64,000 nt of DNA from Candidatus Latescibacterota bacterium. GTDB taxonomy: Bacteria; Krumholzibacteriota; Krumholzibacteriia; LZORAL124-64-63. The stretch covers positions 1 to 64,000 of the forward strand of contig JAUSBL010000122.1 in the NCBI GenBank assembly GCA_030658975.1, in the 5' to 3' direction. Position numbers and translations under genes: made by a program. Of the stretch, positions 8,259-16,566 are shown one piece after another; the stretch's first letter is position 1, and each line of letters starts with the position of its first letter. The notes below the pieces were generated by a model. That model was not told the DNA's origin. It saw only the letters and a list, made by a program, of their open reading frames with translations, and made no database searches.

Positions 8259-8289
8259 GCAGGATCCCCGATCTTCATGCAGGTTCCCC
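8250..8289 (-). repeat. Tandem 20-base duplication spanning the rfbD start
   Basis: Positions 8250-8269 and 8270-8289 are the same 20-base unit with a single mismatch. Each copy contains ATGAAGATC on the minus strand. The upstream copy overlaps the recX stop and opens a seven-codon frame (MKIGDPA) whose TGA overlaps the real rfbD ATG. Confidence 0.85.
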
Positions 8290-8940
8290 CCCGCCGACGC
8301 CCCGCCCCGGAGCCGTCGCCCGCACGGCGTCGCCGGCCGTTCCGGGCGGGAAACCGCGGCCGATCAGGAAGCGCTGGCCCCGGGCCAGGGCCCGCGCGTC
8401 CGCCGCGCCGCGCTGGCGTCGCCACCAGGCCCGGGCGGCCGTCCGCGCCAGTTCCGCTTCGTCATCGGCCGGCAGCTGCTCGGCGGCGACGGTCCTGGCG
8501 AGCTGCGGCGGCACGCCCGACCTGGCCAGACGGTCGGCGAGCAGGCGCCGGCCGACGGGTTTGGCGCGGAGCGTGTCGCGGCACCAGGCCTCGGCGAAAC
8601 GGCGGTCCGAATGGATGCCCGTCTGCGCGAAGCGGTCCAGCACCTCGTCGACGGGACCCGGCGGGAAGTCGGCCGCGAGCAGGCGGGCCCGCAGGTCCGC
8701 CCTCGTGCGCAGCCGCCGATCGAGTTCGCGGAAGAGACGCCGGGCGATCCTCTTGCGCAGCGCCGCCTCGTGGAGCGCGGCGAGCAGCGCCGGCGGCACG
8801 ACGTCCCCGCAGGCGGGCAGGTCCGGCGGCAGCGACGACGACGCCAGCTCGAGCATCGTCCCGTCGCTCAGGGTGAGCCGAGCTTCGCTCTCGCCGCGGT
8901 CCAGGGACAGCAGTCGGATATCGGCGCCGGCGCCGTCCAT
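8275..8940 (-). CDS. recX: Regulatory protein RecX
   Basis: 221 residues, starting 3 bases after the recA stop, so the two are translationally coupled. It is Arg/Ala-rich and helical, with the RecX repeats visible as ALRKRIARRLFRELDRRLRT, DEVLDRFAQTGIHSDRRFAE and WCRDTLRAKPVGRRLLADRL. RecX binds the RecA filament and limits its extension. The N-terminal 45 residues form a beta-rich extension found in some RecX proteins. Its stop codon lies in the 20-base tandem duplication that also contains the rfbD start. Confidence 0.92.
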   Translation of the reverse strand: MDGAGADIRLLSLDRGESEARLTLSDGTMLELASSSLPPDLPACGDVVPPALLAALHEAALRKRIARRLFRELDRRLRTRADLRARLLAADFPPGPVDEVLDRFAQTGIHSDRRFAEAWCRDTLRAKPVGRRLLADRLARSGVPPQLARTVAAEQLPADDEAELARTAARAWWRRQRGAADARALARGQRFLIGRGFPPGTAGDAVRATAPGRGVGGGEPA

Positions 8941-8943
8941 GGC

Positions 8944-10071
8944 TCAGTCCGCCGGGGCGGCGCGGCGTCCGCGCGTCGACTTCGGCGTCTCGTCAGCGCC
9001 GCCGTCGGCCGCGGCCTTGGCCGCCGGCGCCGCTTCGCCGGCCGCCGGGGTCGCCGCAGCCGGAGCGGGCTTCACGCCGTAGTGGACGAGCACCTTCTGC
9101 TCGATGCGCGCGTAGAGATCGGGGTTGGCGCGCAGGAAGTCGCGCACGTTCTCCTTGCCCTGCCCGAGCCGTTCGTCGCCGTAGCTGTACCAGGCGCCCG
9201 ACTTCTGGATGATCTCGGCGGTCGTGCCCAGCTCGATCAGGTCGCCTTCCTTGGAGATGCCCTCGCCGTAGAGGATGTCGAACTCCGCCTTCTTGAACGG
9301 CGGCGCGACCTTGTTCTTGACCACCTTCACGCGCACGTGGTTGCCGACCACGTCCTCGCCCTGGGTGATGGCGCCGATGCGGCGGATGTCGAGACGCACC
9401 GAGCTGTAGAACTTCAGCGCGTTGCCGCCGGACGTGGTCTCGGGGTTGCCGAACATCACGCCGATCTTCATGCGGATCTGGTTGGTGAAGATGACCAGCG
9501 TGTGGGTCTTGCTGATCGCGCCGGTGAGCTTACGCAGGGCCTGGCTCATGAGGCGGGCCTGCAGGCCGACGTGCTGGTCGCCCATCTCGCCCTCGATCTC
9601 GGCGCGCGGCACCAGGGCGGCCACCGAGTCGATGACCACGACGTCCACGGCGCCCGAGCGCACGAGCATCTCGGTGATCTCCAGGGCCTGCTCGCCGGTG
9701 TCCGGCTGCGAGACCAGCAGGTTGTCGATGTCCACGCCGATCAGGCGGGCGTAGACCGGGTCCAGGGCGTGTTCCGCGTCGACGAAGGCCGCCACGCCGC
9801 CCTTGCGCTGGGCGTTGGCGATCGTGGTCAACGCGACGGTCGTCTTGCCGCTGCCCTCGGGGCCGAAGATCTCGACCACGCGCCCCTTGGGCAATCCGCC
9901 CACGCCGAGCGCGATGTCCAGGGCGAGGCTGCCGGTGGAGATCGGCTCGATGCCCTCGACCACCTGGTTCTCCCCGAGCAGCATGATCGACCCCTTGCCG
10001 AACTGCTTCTCGATCTGGGCCCGCGTCAACTCCAGGGCCTTGGCCTTCTCCTGCTGCCTGTCCATAGCCAT
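8944..10071 (-). CDS. recA: Recombinase RecA
   Basis: 375 residues from ATG 10071 with AAGGAG nine bases upstream. The Walker A loop GPEGSGKTT is at residues 70-78. Further motifs are [40 protein letters not shown], and the DNA-binding loops around [20 protein letters not shown]. The last about 45 residues form an Ala/Pro/Lys-rich tail ending GRRAAPAD, longer than the usual acidic RecA tail. It catalyses homologous strand exchange and co-protease activation of LexA-type repressors. I see no SOS-box-like palindrome in the 92 bases upstream. Confidence 0.98.
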   Translation of the reverse strand: MAMDRQQEKAKALELTRAQIEKQFGKGSIMLLGENQVVEGIEPISTGSLALDIALGVGGLPKGRVVEIFGPEGSGKTTVALTTIANAQRKGGVAAFVDAEHALDPVYARLIGVDIDNLLVSQPDTGEQALEITEMLVRSGAVDVVVIDSVAALVPRAEIEGEMGDQHVGLQARLMSQALRKLTGAISKTHTLVIFTNQIRMKIGVMFGNPETTSGGNALKFYSSVRLDIRRIGAITQGEDVVGNHVRVKVVKNKVAPPFKKAEFDILYGEGISKEGDLIELGTTAEIIQKSGAWYSYGDERLGQGKENVRDFLRANPDLYARIEQKVLVHYGVKPAPAAATPAAGEAAPAAKAAADGGADETPKSTRGRRAAPAD

Positions 10072-10163
10072 TGCGAATCACTCCTTGGGTGTGGGACTGC
10101 GTCCGGGAGATCGTGCGGGCGGCGAGCCCGGCCGCCAGGGGGCGGTCGGTCTTCGCGACTCTA

Positions 10164-10733
10164 CTACGGCGCCGCGGCCCCCGCCAGCGGGAAAACCGCG
10201 CGCGTCGCGTGGAGGGCGCCCCCGGGCGCGAGCGTGCTCTGCACCAGGCGGATCCCGGTGACCGCGATCGTGGAGGCGCGCAGCGGCGGTGCGCGCCGCA
10301 GGGCTTCGAGTTCGCGCGGCGCCGGTGCGTCGCGGAACCGCGCGAGGGTCAGATGGGCCCGGAACGACCCTGCCGCCGCGCCGAGTCCCGGGCACCGTCG
10401 GGCCACCGCGCCGTCGACGCGCGCCGCCAGCTCTTCGAGCGCGCCGCCGCTCTCCATCTGCAAGACGAGCACCCGCGGCCGGCACCAGCCGGGGAAGGCG
10501 TCCAGACCGCCTGCGCTCATGCGCAGCGGCGGGGTCTCCCCCGCCGCCGCCGTCAGGGCCGCCTGCAGGTCATCGACCCGTTCGGACGGCCATTCGCCGA
10601 GGAAGCGCAGCGTGACGTGGAACTGCTCCGTCCTCACCCAGCCGAAGTCCCAGCGCGCCCGCCAGGCGTCCAGCAGGGGCGACACCTCCGCGCGGAAGCG
10701 CTCCCCGGGATCGACAGCCACGAACAGTCTCAC
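10164..10733 (-). CDS. thpR: RNA 2',3'-cyclic phosphodiesterase (LigT/2H family)
   Basis: 189 residues from a GTG at 10733 that overlaps the cinA stop by four bases. The two catalytic HxTx motifs of the 2H phosphoesterase superfamily are present: HVTL (His39, Thr41) and HLTL (His127, Thr129). Members hydrolyse 2',3'-cyclic phosphate ends of RNA, and older literature describes tRNA half ligation. The neighbourhood cinA-thpR-recA-recX is a common one. It is probably cotranscribed with pgpA and cinA. Confidence 0.92.
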   Translation of the reverse strand: MRLFVAVDPGERFRAEVSPLLDAWRARWDFGWVRTEQFHVTLRFLGEWPSERVDDLQAALTAAAGETPPLRMSAGGLDAFPGWCRPRVLVLQMESGGALEELAARVDGAVARRCPGLGAAAGSFRAHLTLARFRDAPAPRELEALRRAPPLRASTIAVTGIRLVQSTLAPGGALHATRAVFPLAGAAAP

Positions 10734-12004
10734 GACCAGCCGTCGACTTCCGCGTTGGCGAAGGGATCGCCGCCGTCGGCGAGGTGGCGCCGCAGGGCGT
10801 CCAGCGCCACGGCCACGGCGAGTTCGCGGTTACGGGCGCGGTGCGCGAGGAAGCGCGTGCGTCCGGCGAACGTCCCGGCCGCCGAGGCCAGCCCGATCCA
10901 GACGGTGCCCACCGGCTTGGCCTCCGAGCCTCCGCCCGGCCCGGCGACGCCGGTCACCGACAACGCGAAGTCGGCGCGGCAGCGGGCCCGGCAGCCCGCG
11001 GCCATCGCGCGGGCGCACTCCCCGCTCACGGCTCCGTGGTCCTGCAGCAGCGCCTCCGGCACGTCCAGCAGGTCCCGCTTGACGTCGTCGGCGTAGGCGA
11101 CGATCCCGCCGCGGTACGCGTCCGAAGCGCCCGGCACGTCGGTCAACGCGGCGCCGAGCAGGCCGCCGGTGCACGACTCCGCGGCGGCCACCGTCATACC
11201 GGCGCCGCGCAGCGCCGACAGGACCACGGCCGGCAGGTCGACGAACTCGCGGGCCCAGACGCGGTCGCCCAGCACCTCGTCCAGCCGCGCGGCGAGGCCG
11301 CCGGGCATCGCGTCCGCGCCGGCCGGCGCCAGCGCCTGGGCATCGACGCCCCAGCGCGTGAGCCACCACGACCAGGTGCAGCCCGGGAACTCCCGCAGCA
11401 GCGGCGCCGTCAGCCGGTCCAGGACGGGCTCGCTCAACCGCGTCGTGCGGCGCAGCAGGACGGGCCGGGCCGGGCCCAGCCGGCCGCTCTCGTCCAGCCA
11501 GGCATCCACCAGCGGCCACAGGACCCGCATCTCCGAGGGCACGCCGGGCAGCAGCACCAGCGTGCGGCCGCGCAGGTCCCCGACCATCGCCGGTGCGGAA
11601 CCCTCCGGGTTCGGAAGCGCGGCCAGGCCCGACGGCAGCATCCCCTGCTTCACCATGTTGGGGCCGTAGGGACGGCCGCGCGCCTCGCAGCGCGCGCGCA
11701 GGATGGCGGCGATGGCCTCCTCTTCCCGCAGGGGGACCTCCGCCCAGGCCGCCACCGCTTCGGCGGTCAGGTCGTCCGGGGTCGGGCCGAGCCCACCGGT
11801 CATCACGACCAGGCAGCTCGCGGGCGTGGCGTCCAGAGCCGCGGCGATGGCGGCGGCGCGGTCCGGCACGACGGTCACGCCGCCCACGGTCACGCCCCGG
11901 CGCACGAGGCGCTGCTCGATCTCGTGGGAATTGGCGTCGAGGGTGCGCCCGTTGAGCAGTTCGTCCCCGACCGCGATCAGGCGGGCCTCGATCAGACGTG
12001 TCAT
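10730..12004 (-). CDS. cinA: CinA family protein (MoCF-like domain plus NMN amidohydrolase domain)
   Basis: 424 residues from ATG 12004. A GTG at 12010 that overlaps the pgpA stop would add two residues and cannot be excluded. The N-terminal domain has AVGDELLNGRTLDANSHEIE and MTGGLGPTPDDLT, the COG1058 nucleotide-pyrophosphatase-like half. The C-terminal half carries TVAAAESCTGGLLGAALTDV, and SVTGVAGPGGGSEAKPVGTV, the nicotinamide mononucleotide deamidase signature. It recycles pyridine nucleotides and is classically linked to recA. An open frame extends upstream through pgpA to 13066, but that is not coding. Confidence 0.93.
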   Translation of the reverse strand: MTRLIEARLIAVGDELLNGRTLDANSHEIEQRLVRRGVTVGGVTVVPDRAAAIAAALDATPASCLVVMTGGLGPTPDDLTAEAVAAWAEVPLREEEAIAAILRARCEARGRPYGPNMVKQGMLPSGLAALPNPEGSAPAMVGDLRGRTLVLLPGVPSEMRVLWPLVDAWLDESGRLGPARPVLLRRTTRLSEPVLDRLTAPLLREFPGCTWSWWLTRWGVDAQALAPAGADAMPGGLAARLDEVLGDRVWAREFVDLPAVVLSALRGAGMTVAAAESCTGGLLGAALTDVPGASDAYRGGIVAYADDVKRDLLDVPEALLQDHGAVSGECARAMAAGCRARCRADFALSVTGVAGPGGGSEAKPVGTVWIGLASAAGTFAGRTRFLAHRARNRELAVAVALDALRRHLADGGDPFANAEVDGWS

Positions 12005-12006
12005 GT

Positions 12007-12459
12007 TCACCAACCCGTCACGGACAGGGTGATGCGCAGCAGCACGTGCGCGTACACGCCCGCCAGCAGATCGTCGCACATGATGCCCCAGCCGCCGGGC
12101 AGGGCTTCCAGCTTGCGGATCGGGAACGGCTTGGCGATGTCGAAGAGGCGGAACCAGGCGAAGCCGGCCAGCCAGCCGGCCCAGCCCGTGGTGATGCCGA
12201 AGTAGGTGACCAGCATGCCGGCCACCTCGTCGCAGACCACCCGGTGCGGGTCCTTGCCGTGGCGCCGCTCCATCCAGCCGGACGCCGGCACGCCCAGGGC
12301 GACGACCAGCGCGAGCAGCCCCGCCTGCGCGCCCAGCGGCACCGGCGACGCCCAGCCCCACAGCGCAGCCACGCCCAGGCTGGCGACCGTGGCGGGTGCG
12401 AAGGGAGCCAGCCCCGTCCCGAGGAACGTGGCGAAAGCGGCGATCAACAGACGCCCCAC
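12007..12459 (-). CDS. pgpA: Phosphatidylglycerophosphatase A
   Basis: 150-residue membrane protein with about four hydrophobic segments. Conserved PgpA features are ATFLGTGLAPFAPATVASLG near the N-terminus, DPHRVVCDEVAGMLVTYFG mid-protein, and FAWFRLFDIAKPFPIRKLE, with a late MCDDLLAG acid patch. It dephosphorylates phosphatidylglycerophosphate to phosphatidylglycerol in the inner membrane. It is first in pgpA-cinA-thpR, with a well-formed promoter just upstream. Confidence 0.93.
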   Translation of the reverse strand: MGRLLIAAFATFLGTGLAPFAPATVASLGVAALWGWASPVPLGAQAGLLALVVALGVPASGWMERRHGKDPHRVVCDEVAGMLVTYFGITTGWAGWLAGFAWFRLFDIAKPFPIRKLEALPGGWGIMCDDLLAGVYAHVLLRITLSVTGW

Positions 12460-12511
12460 GGCGGTGTCCTTTCAACGAAGATGCGGCAGGGCCCGCTCGG
12501 CGGGCGCGTGC

Positions 12512-12540
12512 AGGATAATCCAGGCCCGGCGGTGGGTCAA
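12512..12540 (-). promoter_or_regulatory. Predicted promoter for pgpA-cinA-thpR
   Basis: Minus-strand TTGACC (12535-12540) and TATCCT (12512-12517) are separated by 17 bases, about 55 bases upstream of pgpA. No terminator hairpin is evident in the 105-base gap after the GTPase gene. Confidence 0.55.
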
Positions 12541-12564
12541 CGCGCGGAGGTCCGGGGGTGCGGG

Positions 12565-13134
12565 TCAGCGCAGGCGGGCGAGCAGCAGGGCCAGCAGGTC
12601 GGGCAGTCCCTCGCCGGTCACAGCGACCGTGGGCAGCGACGGCCAGCCCACGGGGTTGAACAGGGCCTCGAGTTCGGCGAGCGGCAGGGCTTCGGGATCG
12701 TCGCGGTGGTTGTACTGCAGCAGGAGCGCGGCGCGGCCGCCCGCTCGCCCGGGATCCGCCAGCTCGGCGCCGAGTTCGTCCAGCAGGATGAGGTTGGCGT
12801 CCTGGCGCCAGACCCGGCTGTCGAGCGTGAAGACCACGGCGTCGGCGCCGCGCAGCAGCAGGCGGCGCTCTTCGCCGCAGGCCAGGCGGCCCGGCGTGGT
12901 CAGCAGGTGCAGGGACGGCCGCGCGGCGCCGGCGGGCACGGTGAGGTACTCGAACGCGTCGCCGGTCTTCACGGCGGATGGCAGCGCGACGACGGGAGCC
13001 GGGCAACCGAGCAGGCCGGCCCAGGCCGTCAGCGTCGCCGTCTTGCCGCTGCGCCCGGGACCGCACAGCACGGCGCGGCGGACCTCGGGCCTGCCATCGG
13101 CATCGTCGCGGTCGGCCATGGGTGTCACGCTCAC
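12565..13134 (-). CDS. MglA-like small Ras-type GTPase
   Basis: 189 residues from GTG 13134, overlapping the Roadblock stop by four bases; ATG 13119 is an alternative giving 184. The P-loop GPGRSGKT is at residues 25-32. The switch II equivalent reads TTPGR (79-83). LLRGADAVVFTLDSR follows, and LLQYNHRDDPEAL holds the G4 motif as NHRD (142-145), closely resembling the NKRDLP region of MglA. MglA has Gln after TVPG; here that position is Arg. With the adjacent Roadblock protein it forms an MglA/MglB-like switch, which in other bacteria controls polarity or motility. The target is unknown. Confidence 0.85.
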   Translation of the reverse strand: MSVTPMADRDDADGRPEVRRAVLCGPGRSGKTATLTAWAGLLGCPAPVVALPSAVKTGDAFEYLTVPAGAARPSLHLLTTPGRLACGEERRLLLRGADAVVFTLDSRVWRQDANLILLDELGAELADPGRAGGRAALLLQYNHRDDPEALPLAELEALFNPVGWPSLPTVAVTGEGLPDLLALLLARLR

Positions 13135-13556
13135 CTCGGCGACGACGCCGGGCCGGCGTCGTCGAACAGCAGCAGGACGGCCTCGCGCATGCTCGCCAGC
13201 AGGCTGCCCACCGTGCGGTGGGCCAACCCCGGCCAGAGTTCCTCGTCGCCGAAGACCATCAGCACCAGGCCGCGGGCCACGTGGGCGGCATGGACGCGGT
13301 GATCCCCGTCGAGCAGGAAAGCCGAGGCGTCGGGCGCGGCGTCGGCGCCCAGCACGCCGGCCGCGGCCAGCGCCGCCCGCAGACGGGCCACCGCGGCCTC
13401 CGGCAGCCCCCGGGGGGCTTCCCCCACGTGCAGCACGAGGCGTCCCTGCCCGTCCACGAGCGCCACGCCGCACACCCCGGTGCGCTCCAGCAGCGCGACC
13501 GCGGCCGAGTACAGCAGCGTGTAGGCGTCATCGCGGGTCCGGGTGGGGGCCGTCAC
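13131..13556 (-). CDS. Roadblock/LC7 domain protein (MglB-like)
   Basis: 141 residues from a GTG at 13556. It has the Roadblock/LC7 pattern: an N-terminal helix (AYTLLYSAAVALLERTGVCG), a strand pair ALVDGQGRLVLHVG, a central helix, then VHAAHVARGLVLMVFGDEEL and a long C-terminal helix (GSLLASMREAVLLLF). Such proteins act as dimers that regulate Ras-like GTPases, as MglB does for MglA. It is directly coupled to the GTPase gene by a four-base overlap. Position beside recR is a neighbourhood I have seen for mglB/mglA-like pairs in other phyla. Confidence 0.85.
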   Translation of the reverse strand: MTAPTRTRDDAYTLLYSAAVALLERTGVCGVALVDGQGRLVLHVGEAPRGLPEAAVARLRAALAAAGVLGADAAPDASAFLLDGDHRVHAAHVARGLVLMVFGDEELWPGLAHRTVGSLLASMREAVLLLFDDAGPASSPR

Positions 13557-13651
13557 GTCCTACCTCCGGGGACGGGAAGGGCGGCGGGTCGCCGGCGACC
13601 AGCCACGAGACCATTGCCCGAGGTATCGGCTGTGCAGGGAACGGGTTGAGG

Positions 13652-14302
13652 TCAAAAATCCCTGCGGAACTGGAAGGCCCGATGCAGGGTCGCCTCGTCG
13701 GTGTAGGCCAGCGCGCCGCCCACGGGAATGCCCGTGGCGAGGCGGCTGAGCCGCAGGTCGCGACCGCTGAACATCCGCTGGATGTAGAGGGAGGTCGCCT
13801 CGCCCTCGACGCTCGCGTCCAGGGCCAGGATCATCTCGCCGATCGCGTCCTGCTCCACGCGCGCGGCCAGTCGCGCGAACGGCAGGTCCTCGGCCCGCAC
13901 GCCGTCCAGGGGGGACAGCAGGCGGCCGAGGACGAAGTAGCGGCCGCGGTAGAAGCCGGCCTTCTCGAAGGGCAGGACGTCGACGGGCGAGGCCACCACG
14001 CAGAGCTGATGCGGCTCGCGCGAGGGGGACGTGCAGATGGCGCAGGGGTCGTCTTCGGTGATCGCGCCGCAGCGACCGCAGTGGCGGACATTCGAGCGGG
14101 CCTCGGCGAGCGCCTCGGCCAGTTCGCGGGGCGACTCGGCGCCTTCGCGCAGCAGGTCCAGGGCGATGCGGGTGGCCGACTTGCGCCCGAGGCCCGGCAG
14201 CCGGCTCAGGGCGCGGACCAGCCGCTCCAGCGAGGGGGACTGGAATTCGCCGCCTTCGCGGGCCAGGGCGGCGTGTCGGATGGCGGGCGCGGCGCGGTCC
14301 AT
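13652..14302 (-). CDS. recR: Recombination mediator protein RecR
   Basis: 216 residues. The helix-hairpin-helix region SRLPGLGRKSATRIALDLLR is followed by the C4 zinc finger CGRCGAITEDDPCAIC and the Toprim domain (LCVVASPVDVLPFEKAGFYR, ILALDASVEGEATSLYI). The C-terminus TGIPVGGALAYTDEATLHRA contains the Walker-B-like region. RecR works with RecO/RecF to load RecA at gaps. The N-terminus (MDRAAPAIRHAALAREGG) is somewhat longer than usual. The start lies 3 bases after the ybaB stop, so the two are coupled. Confidence 0.96.
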   Translation of the reverse strand: MDRAAPAIRHAALAREGGEFQSPSLERLVRALSRLPGLGRKSATRIALDLLREGAESPRELAEALAEARSNVRHCGRCGAITEDDPCAICTSPSREPHQLCVVASPVDVLPFEKAGFYRGRYFVLGRLLSPLDGVRAEDLPFARLAARVEQDAIGEMILALDASVEGEATSLYIQRMFSGRDLRLSRLATGIPVGGALAYTDEATLHRAFQFRRDF

Positions 14303-14305
14303 GCC

Positions 14306-14611
14306 CTACATCCCCGGCAGCTTCAGGCCGCCGGTCACGGCGCCCATCTCCTTCTCCACCATCTCGTCGGTCCGGCGCACCGCCTCGTTGACCGCGCTGA
14401 TGACCAGATCCTGCAGGAACTCCACGTCCTGCGGGTCGACGGTCTCGGGCCGGATGGTCAGCGAGACGAGCTGGTGGCGGCCGTTCATCACGGCGACGAC
14501 CTGGCCGCCGGCGACCTCGGCCGTGACCTCGCGCAGGGCGAGCTGCTCCTGGGTCTCCTGCATCTGCTTCTGCATCTGCTGGGCCTGCTTCATCAGGGCG
14601 CGCATGTCCAT
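14306..14611 (-). CDS. YbaB/EbfC family nucleoid-associated protein
   Basis: 101 residues with the coiled N-terminal helix MDMRALMKQAQQMQKQMQ, the strand segment GGQVVAVMNGRHQLVSLTI, and the DLVISAVNEAVRRTDEMVEK helix that ends GGLKLPGM. YbaB/EbfC dimers bind DNA as tweezers-shaped proteins. The dnaX-ybaB-recR order is one of the best conserved bacterial gene strings and supports the call. Confidence 0.95.
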   Translation of the reverse strand: MDMRALMKQAQQMQKQMQETQEQLALREVTAEVAGGQVVAVMNGRHQLVSLTIRPETVDPQDVEFLQDLVISAVNEAVRRTDEMVEKEMGAVTGGLKLPGM

Positions 14612-14648
14612 GGTGTTCCCCCCGCGCCGGCCATGCCGGGCGCCGTTG

Positions 14649-16433
14649 TCAGTCCTCGCGCTGCGCGGCGCCGCCCCGGTCGGGCGCGGTGTGCCAGCCG
14701 TCGCGATCGGCTTCGGGCACGACCTCGGCGTCGAGCCTTCTTACCAGGTTGTCCAGGGCCGCGTCGCCGCCGCAGGCGCGCTGCAGCGCCTCGTGTTCGG
14801 TGGGCGCCACGCTGCGGCGCAGTTCCTCGCGGTGCTCGCGGCGGGCCGGATCGGCGCCCGAGACCAGGTTCAGGACAATATCGCGGCCGAGCAGCTCGCG
14901 CGCGAGTTCCTGCAGGCGCGGCAGGTCTTTCTGGATCAGCTGCAGCTGGAACTGTTTTTCCACCGGGAAGCACAGCGAGATGCGCCCGTCCTCCTCGGCC
15001 GGGATGCCTTCCATGATGCAGGAGCCGAGAGCCGGCTGGCGGCCGAGCAGCGTCTCGACGAAAGCCGGCCAGCCGTCGACCGTGGTGGCGGCGGCGGCCG
15101 TCGCCGAGTCGCGGACCTGGGAAGCGCCGTGGTCCCGCGGGGCGTCCGGTTCCTGCGGCGCGCCGCGCTGTGCGACCCGGTCCCGCTGTTCCGCGCGCGC
15201 GGTCTGCACGGAGGGCGGCTTCGCGCCCGGCGCGGGGGAGCGTCCCGCGCCGGCGGCGCGCGCGGGCTGCGGACCGCCGCCTCCGGTCAGCTGGCTCCCG
15301 GTCAGGGCTTCCAGCCGGCGCACGAGATCCGACAGCACGACCCGCGACTCCAGCAGCACCAGTTCGACGAGCAGGGCCTCGAGCAGCACCCGGGGCTGCC
15401 CGCTGCGGTGGATGCGCTCGAAGCCGCGGCTGGCGCGGTCGAGCAGGGCGAGCAGGTCCTGGGGCGCGAAGTGTTCGGCCTGCCGGCGCAGGATCGCGAT
15501 CTGATCCTCGGGCAGGCTGATGCCCGCCGCGAGCGCGGGGTCGATGCGCAGCAGCAGCAGGTTGCGGAAGTTGTCGACCAGGCTGTGCGCGAAGTCGTCG
15601 AGGCTCTGCCCGCCCGCGGCCACGCTGTCGGCCAGGCGCAGCGCGCGGCCGGGATCGCGCGCCATGACCGCCTCGTTCAGCTCGATCGCCACCTCGCTGC
15701 GCACCAGGCCGAACAGGTCCACGACGGCCTGCTCGTCGATGCGCTCGGGGCTCGCGGCCAGGACCTGGTCCAGGATGCTCAGGGCGTCGCGCATGGAGCC
15801 CTCGGCCTGCGCCACGATCAGCCGCAGGGCGCCGGGCTCGAGTTGCACGCCCTCGTCGGCCGCGATCGCGGTCAGGCGCGCCGACAGCTCTTCGCGCGTC
15901 AGCAGGCGGAAATCGAAGCGCTGGCAGCGCGAGAGGATCGTGCGCGGGATCTTGGCGGGCTCGGTCGTCGCGAAGAAGAAGAAGACGCGCGCCGGCGGCT
16001 CTTCGAGGATCTTCAACAGCGCGTTGAAGGCCCCCTTCGAGAGCATGTGGACCTCGTCGATGATGAAGACCCGGCTCGCTCCGGGGCTGGGCGTGTACTG
16101 GGCCATGTCGCGCAGCTCGCGCACGTTGTCCACGCCGGTGTGGCTCGCGGCGTCGATCTCCAGGACGTCCAGCGACGAGCCGGCCGCGACCGCCGCGCAG
16201 GCCTCGCACGCGCCGCAGGGCTCGTCCTTGACGCCGCCCGTGCAGTTCAGGGCCTTGGCCAGCAGCCGCGCGACGGTGGTCTTGCCGCAGCCGCGGGGGC
16301 CGGAGAACAGGTAGGCGTGGGCGAGCTTGTCGCGCCGCAGCGCCGCGCGCAGGGTGCGCGTGACGTGCTCCTGGCCCACCATCGCATCGAAGGTTGCGGG
16401 GCGGTACTTGCGGGCCAGCGCGTGGTAGGACAT
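14649..16433 (-). CDS. dnaX: DNA polymerase III subunit gamma/tau
   Basis: 594 residues. I place the start at ATG 16433 (MSYHALARKYRPATFDAMVG) with GAAGGTG upstream; the open frame continues upstream through the SRP RNA gene but is not coding there. The clamp-loader ATPase shows GPRGCGKTTVARLLAKALNC, a Cys cluster CTGGVKDEPCGACEAC, VFIIDEVHMLSKGAFNALLK, and the sensor region TTEPAKIPRTILSRCQRFDF. A low-complexity linker precedes the tau-like C-terminus. I see no slippery A-run that would make a separate gamma. It is cotranscribed with ybaB and recR. Confidence 0.96.
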   Translation of the reverse strand: MSYHALARKYRPATFDAMVGQEHVTRTLRAALRRDKLAHAYLFSGPRGCGKTTVARLLAKALNCTGGVKDEPCGACEACAAVAAGSSLDVLEIDAASHTGVDNVRELRDMAQYTPSPGASRVFIIDEVHMLSKGAFNALLKILEEPPARVFFFFATTEPAKIPRTILSRCQRFDFRLLTREELSARLTAIAADEGVQLEPGALRLIVAQAEGSMRDALSILDQVLAASPERIDEQAVVDLFGLVRSEVAIELNEAVMARDPGRALRLADSVAAGGQSLDDFAHSLVDNFRNLLLLRIDPALAAGISLPEDQIAILRRQAEHFAPQDLLALLDRASRGFERIHRSGQPRVLLEALLVELVLLESRVVLSDLVRRLEALTGSQLTGGGGPQPARAAGAGRSPAPGAKPPSVQTARAEQRDRVAQRGAPQEPDAPRDHGASQVRDSATAAAATTVDGWPAFVETLLGRQPALGSCIMEGIPAEEDGRISLCFPVEKQFQLQLIQKDLPRLQELARELLGRDIVLNLVSGADPARREHREELRRSVAPTEHEALQRACGGDAALDNLVRRLDAEVVPEADRDGWHTAPDRGGAAQRED

Positions 16434-16469
16434 GGCACCTTCGGGGAGAAGGGTCTGTCGGGGGAAGGT

Positions 16470-16566
16470 GGGCCAGGCTGGCGGCGCACACGACAGCTTC
16501 CGCGTACCGCTGCTACTTTCCAGTCCTGACGGGGTTAGCTCACCGGCGTCGCACCGGGCCTGGCCC
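16470..16566 (-). ncRNA. ffs: Signal recognition particle RNA (small bacterial type)
   Basis: Read on the minus strand, GGGCCAGGC at the 5' end pairs exactly with GCCTGGCCC at the 3' end. The apical domain carries GTCAGGACTGGAAAGTAGCAGC in two parts: the GGAA tetraloop and the AGCAGC internal-loop strand. Relative to the usual GTCAGGTCCGGAAGG core, the differences are paired (U-A to A-U, C-G to U-A), so the stem is preserved. The RNA binds Ffh and FtsY for cotranslational targeting. A TATCTT at 16596-16601 may be its -10. An outer GGGGAAGG (about 16592) can also pair with CCTTCCCC (16461-16468). The site upstream of dnaX matches several other bacteria. Confidence 0.88.

Noticed and set aside
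10072-10163. A LexA/SOS box before recA
   Set aside because: No convincing palindrome with spaced half-sites was visible in the interval.
8095-11082. A plus-strand open frame of about 995 codons
   Set aside because: Antisense to rfbD, recX, recA, thpR and cinA; low-complexity Arg/Ala/Gly composition, no domain.
12010-13066. Extension of cinA upstream into pgpA as one long fused protein
   Set aside because: The added residues are frame-shadow of pgpA (Arg/Ala/Gly-rich); CinA has a normal start at 12004 coupled to the pgpA stop.
12206-15016. A plus-strand open frame of about 936 codons
   Set aside because: Antisense to pgpA, the GTPase, Roadblock, recR, ybaB and dnaX, all well supported.
14649-16433. 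A programmed frameshift in dnaX
   Set aside because: No A-run slippery site followed by a hairpin was seen.
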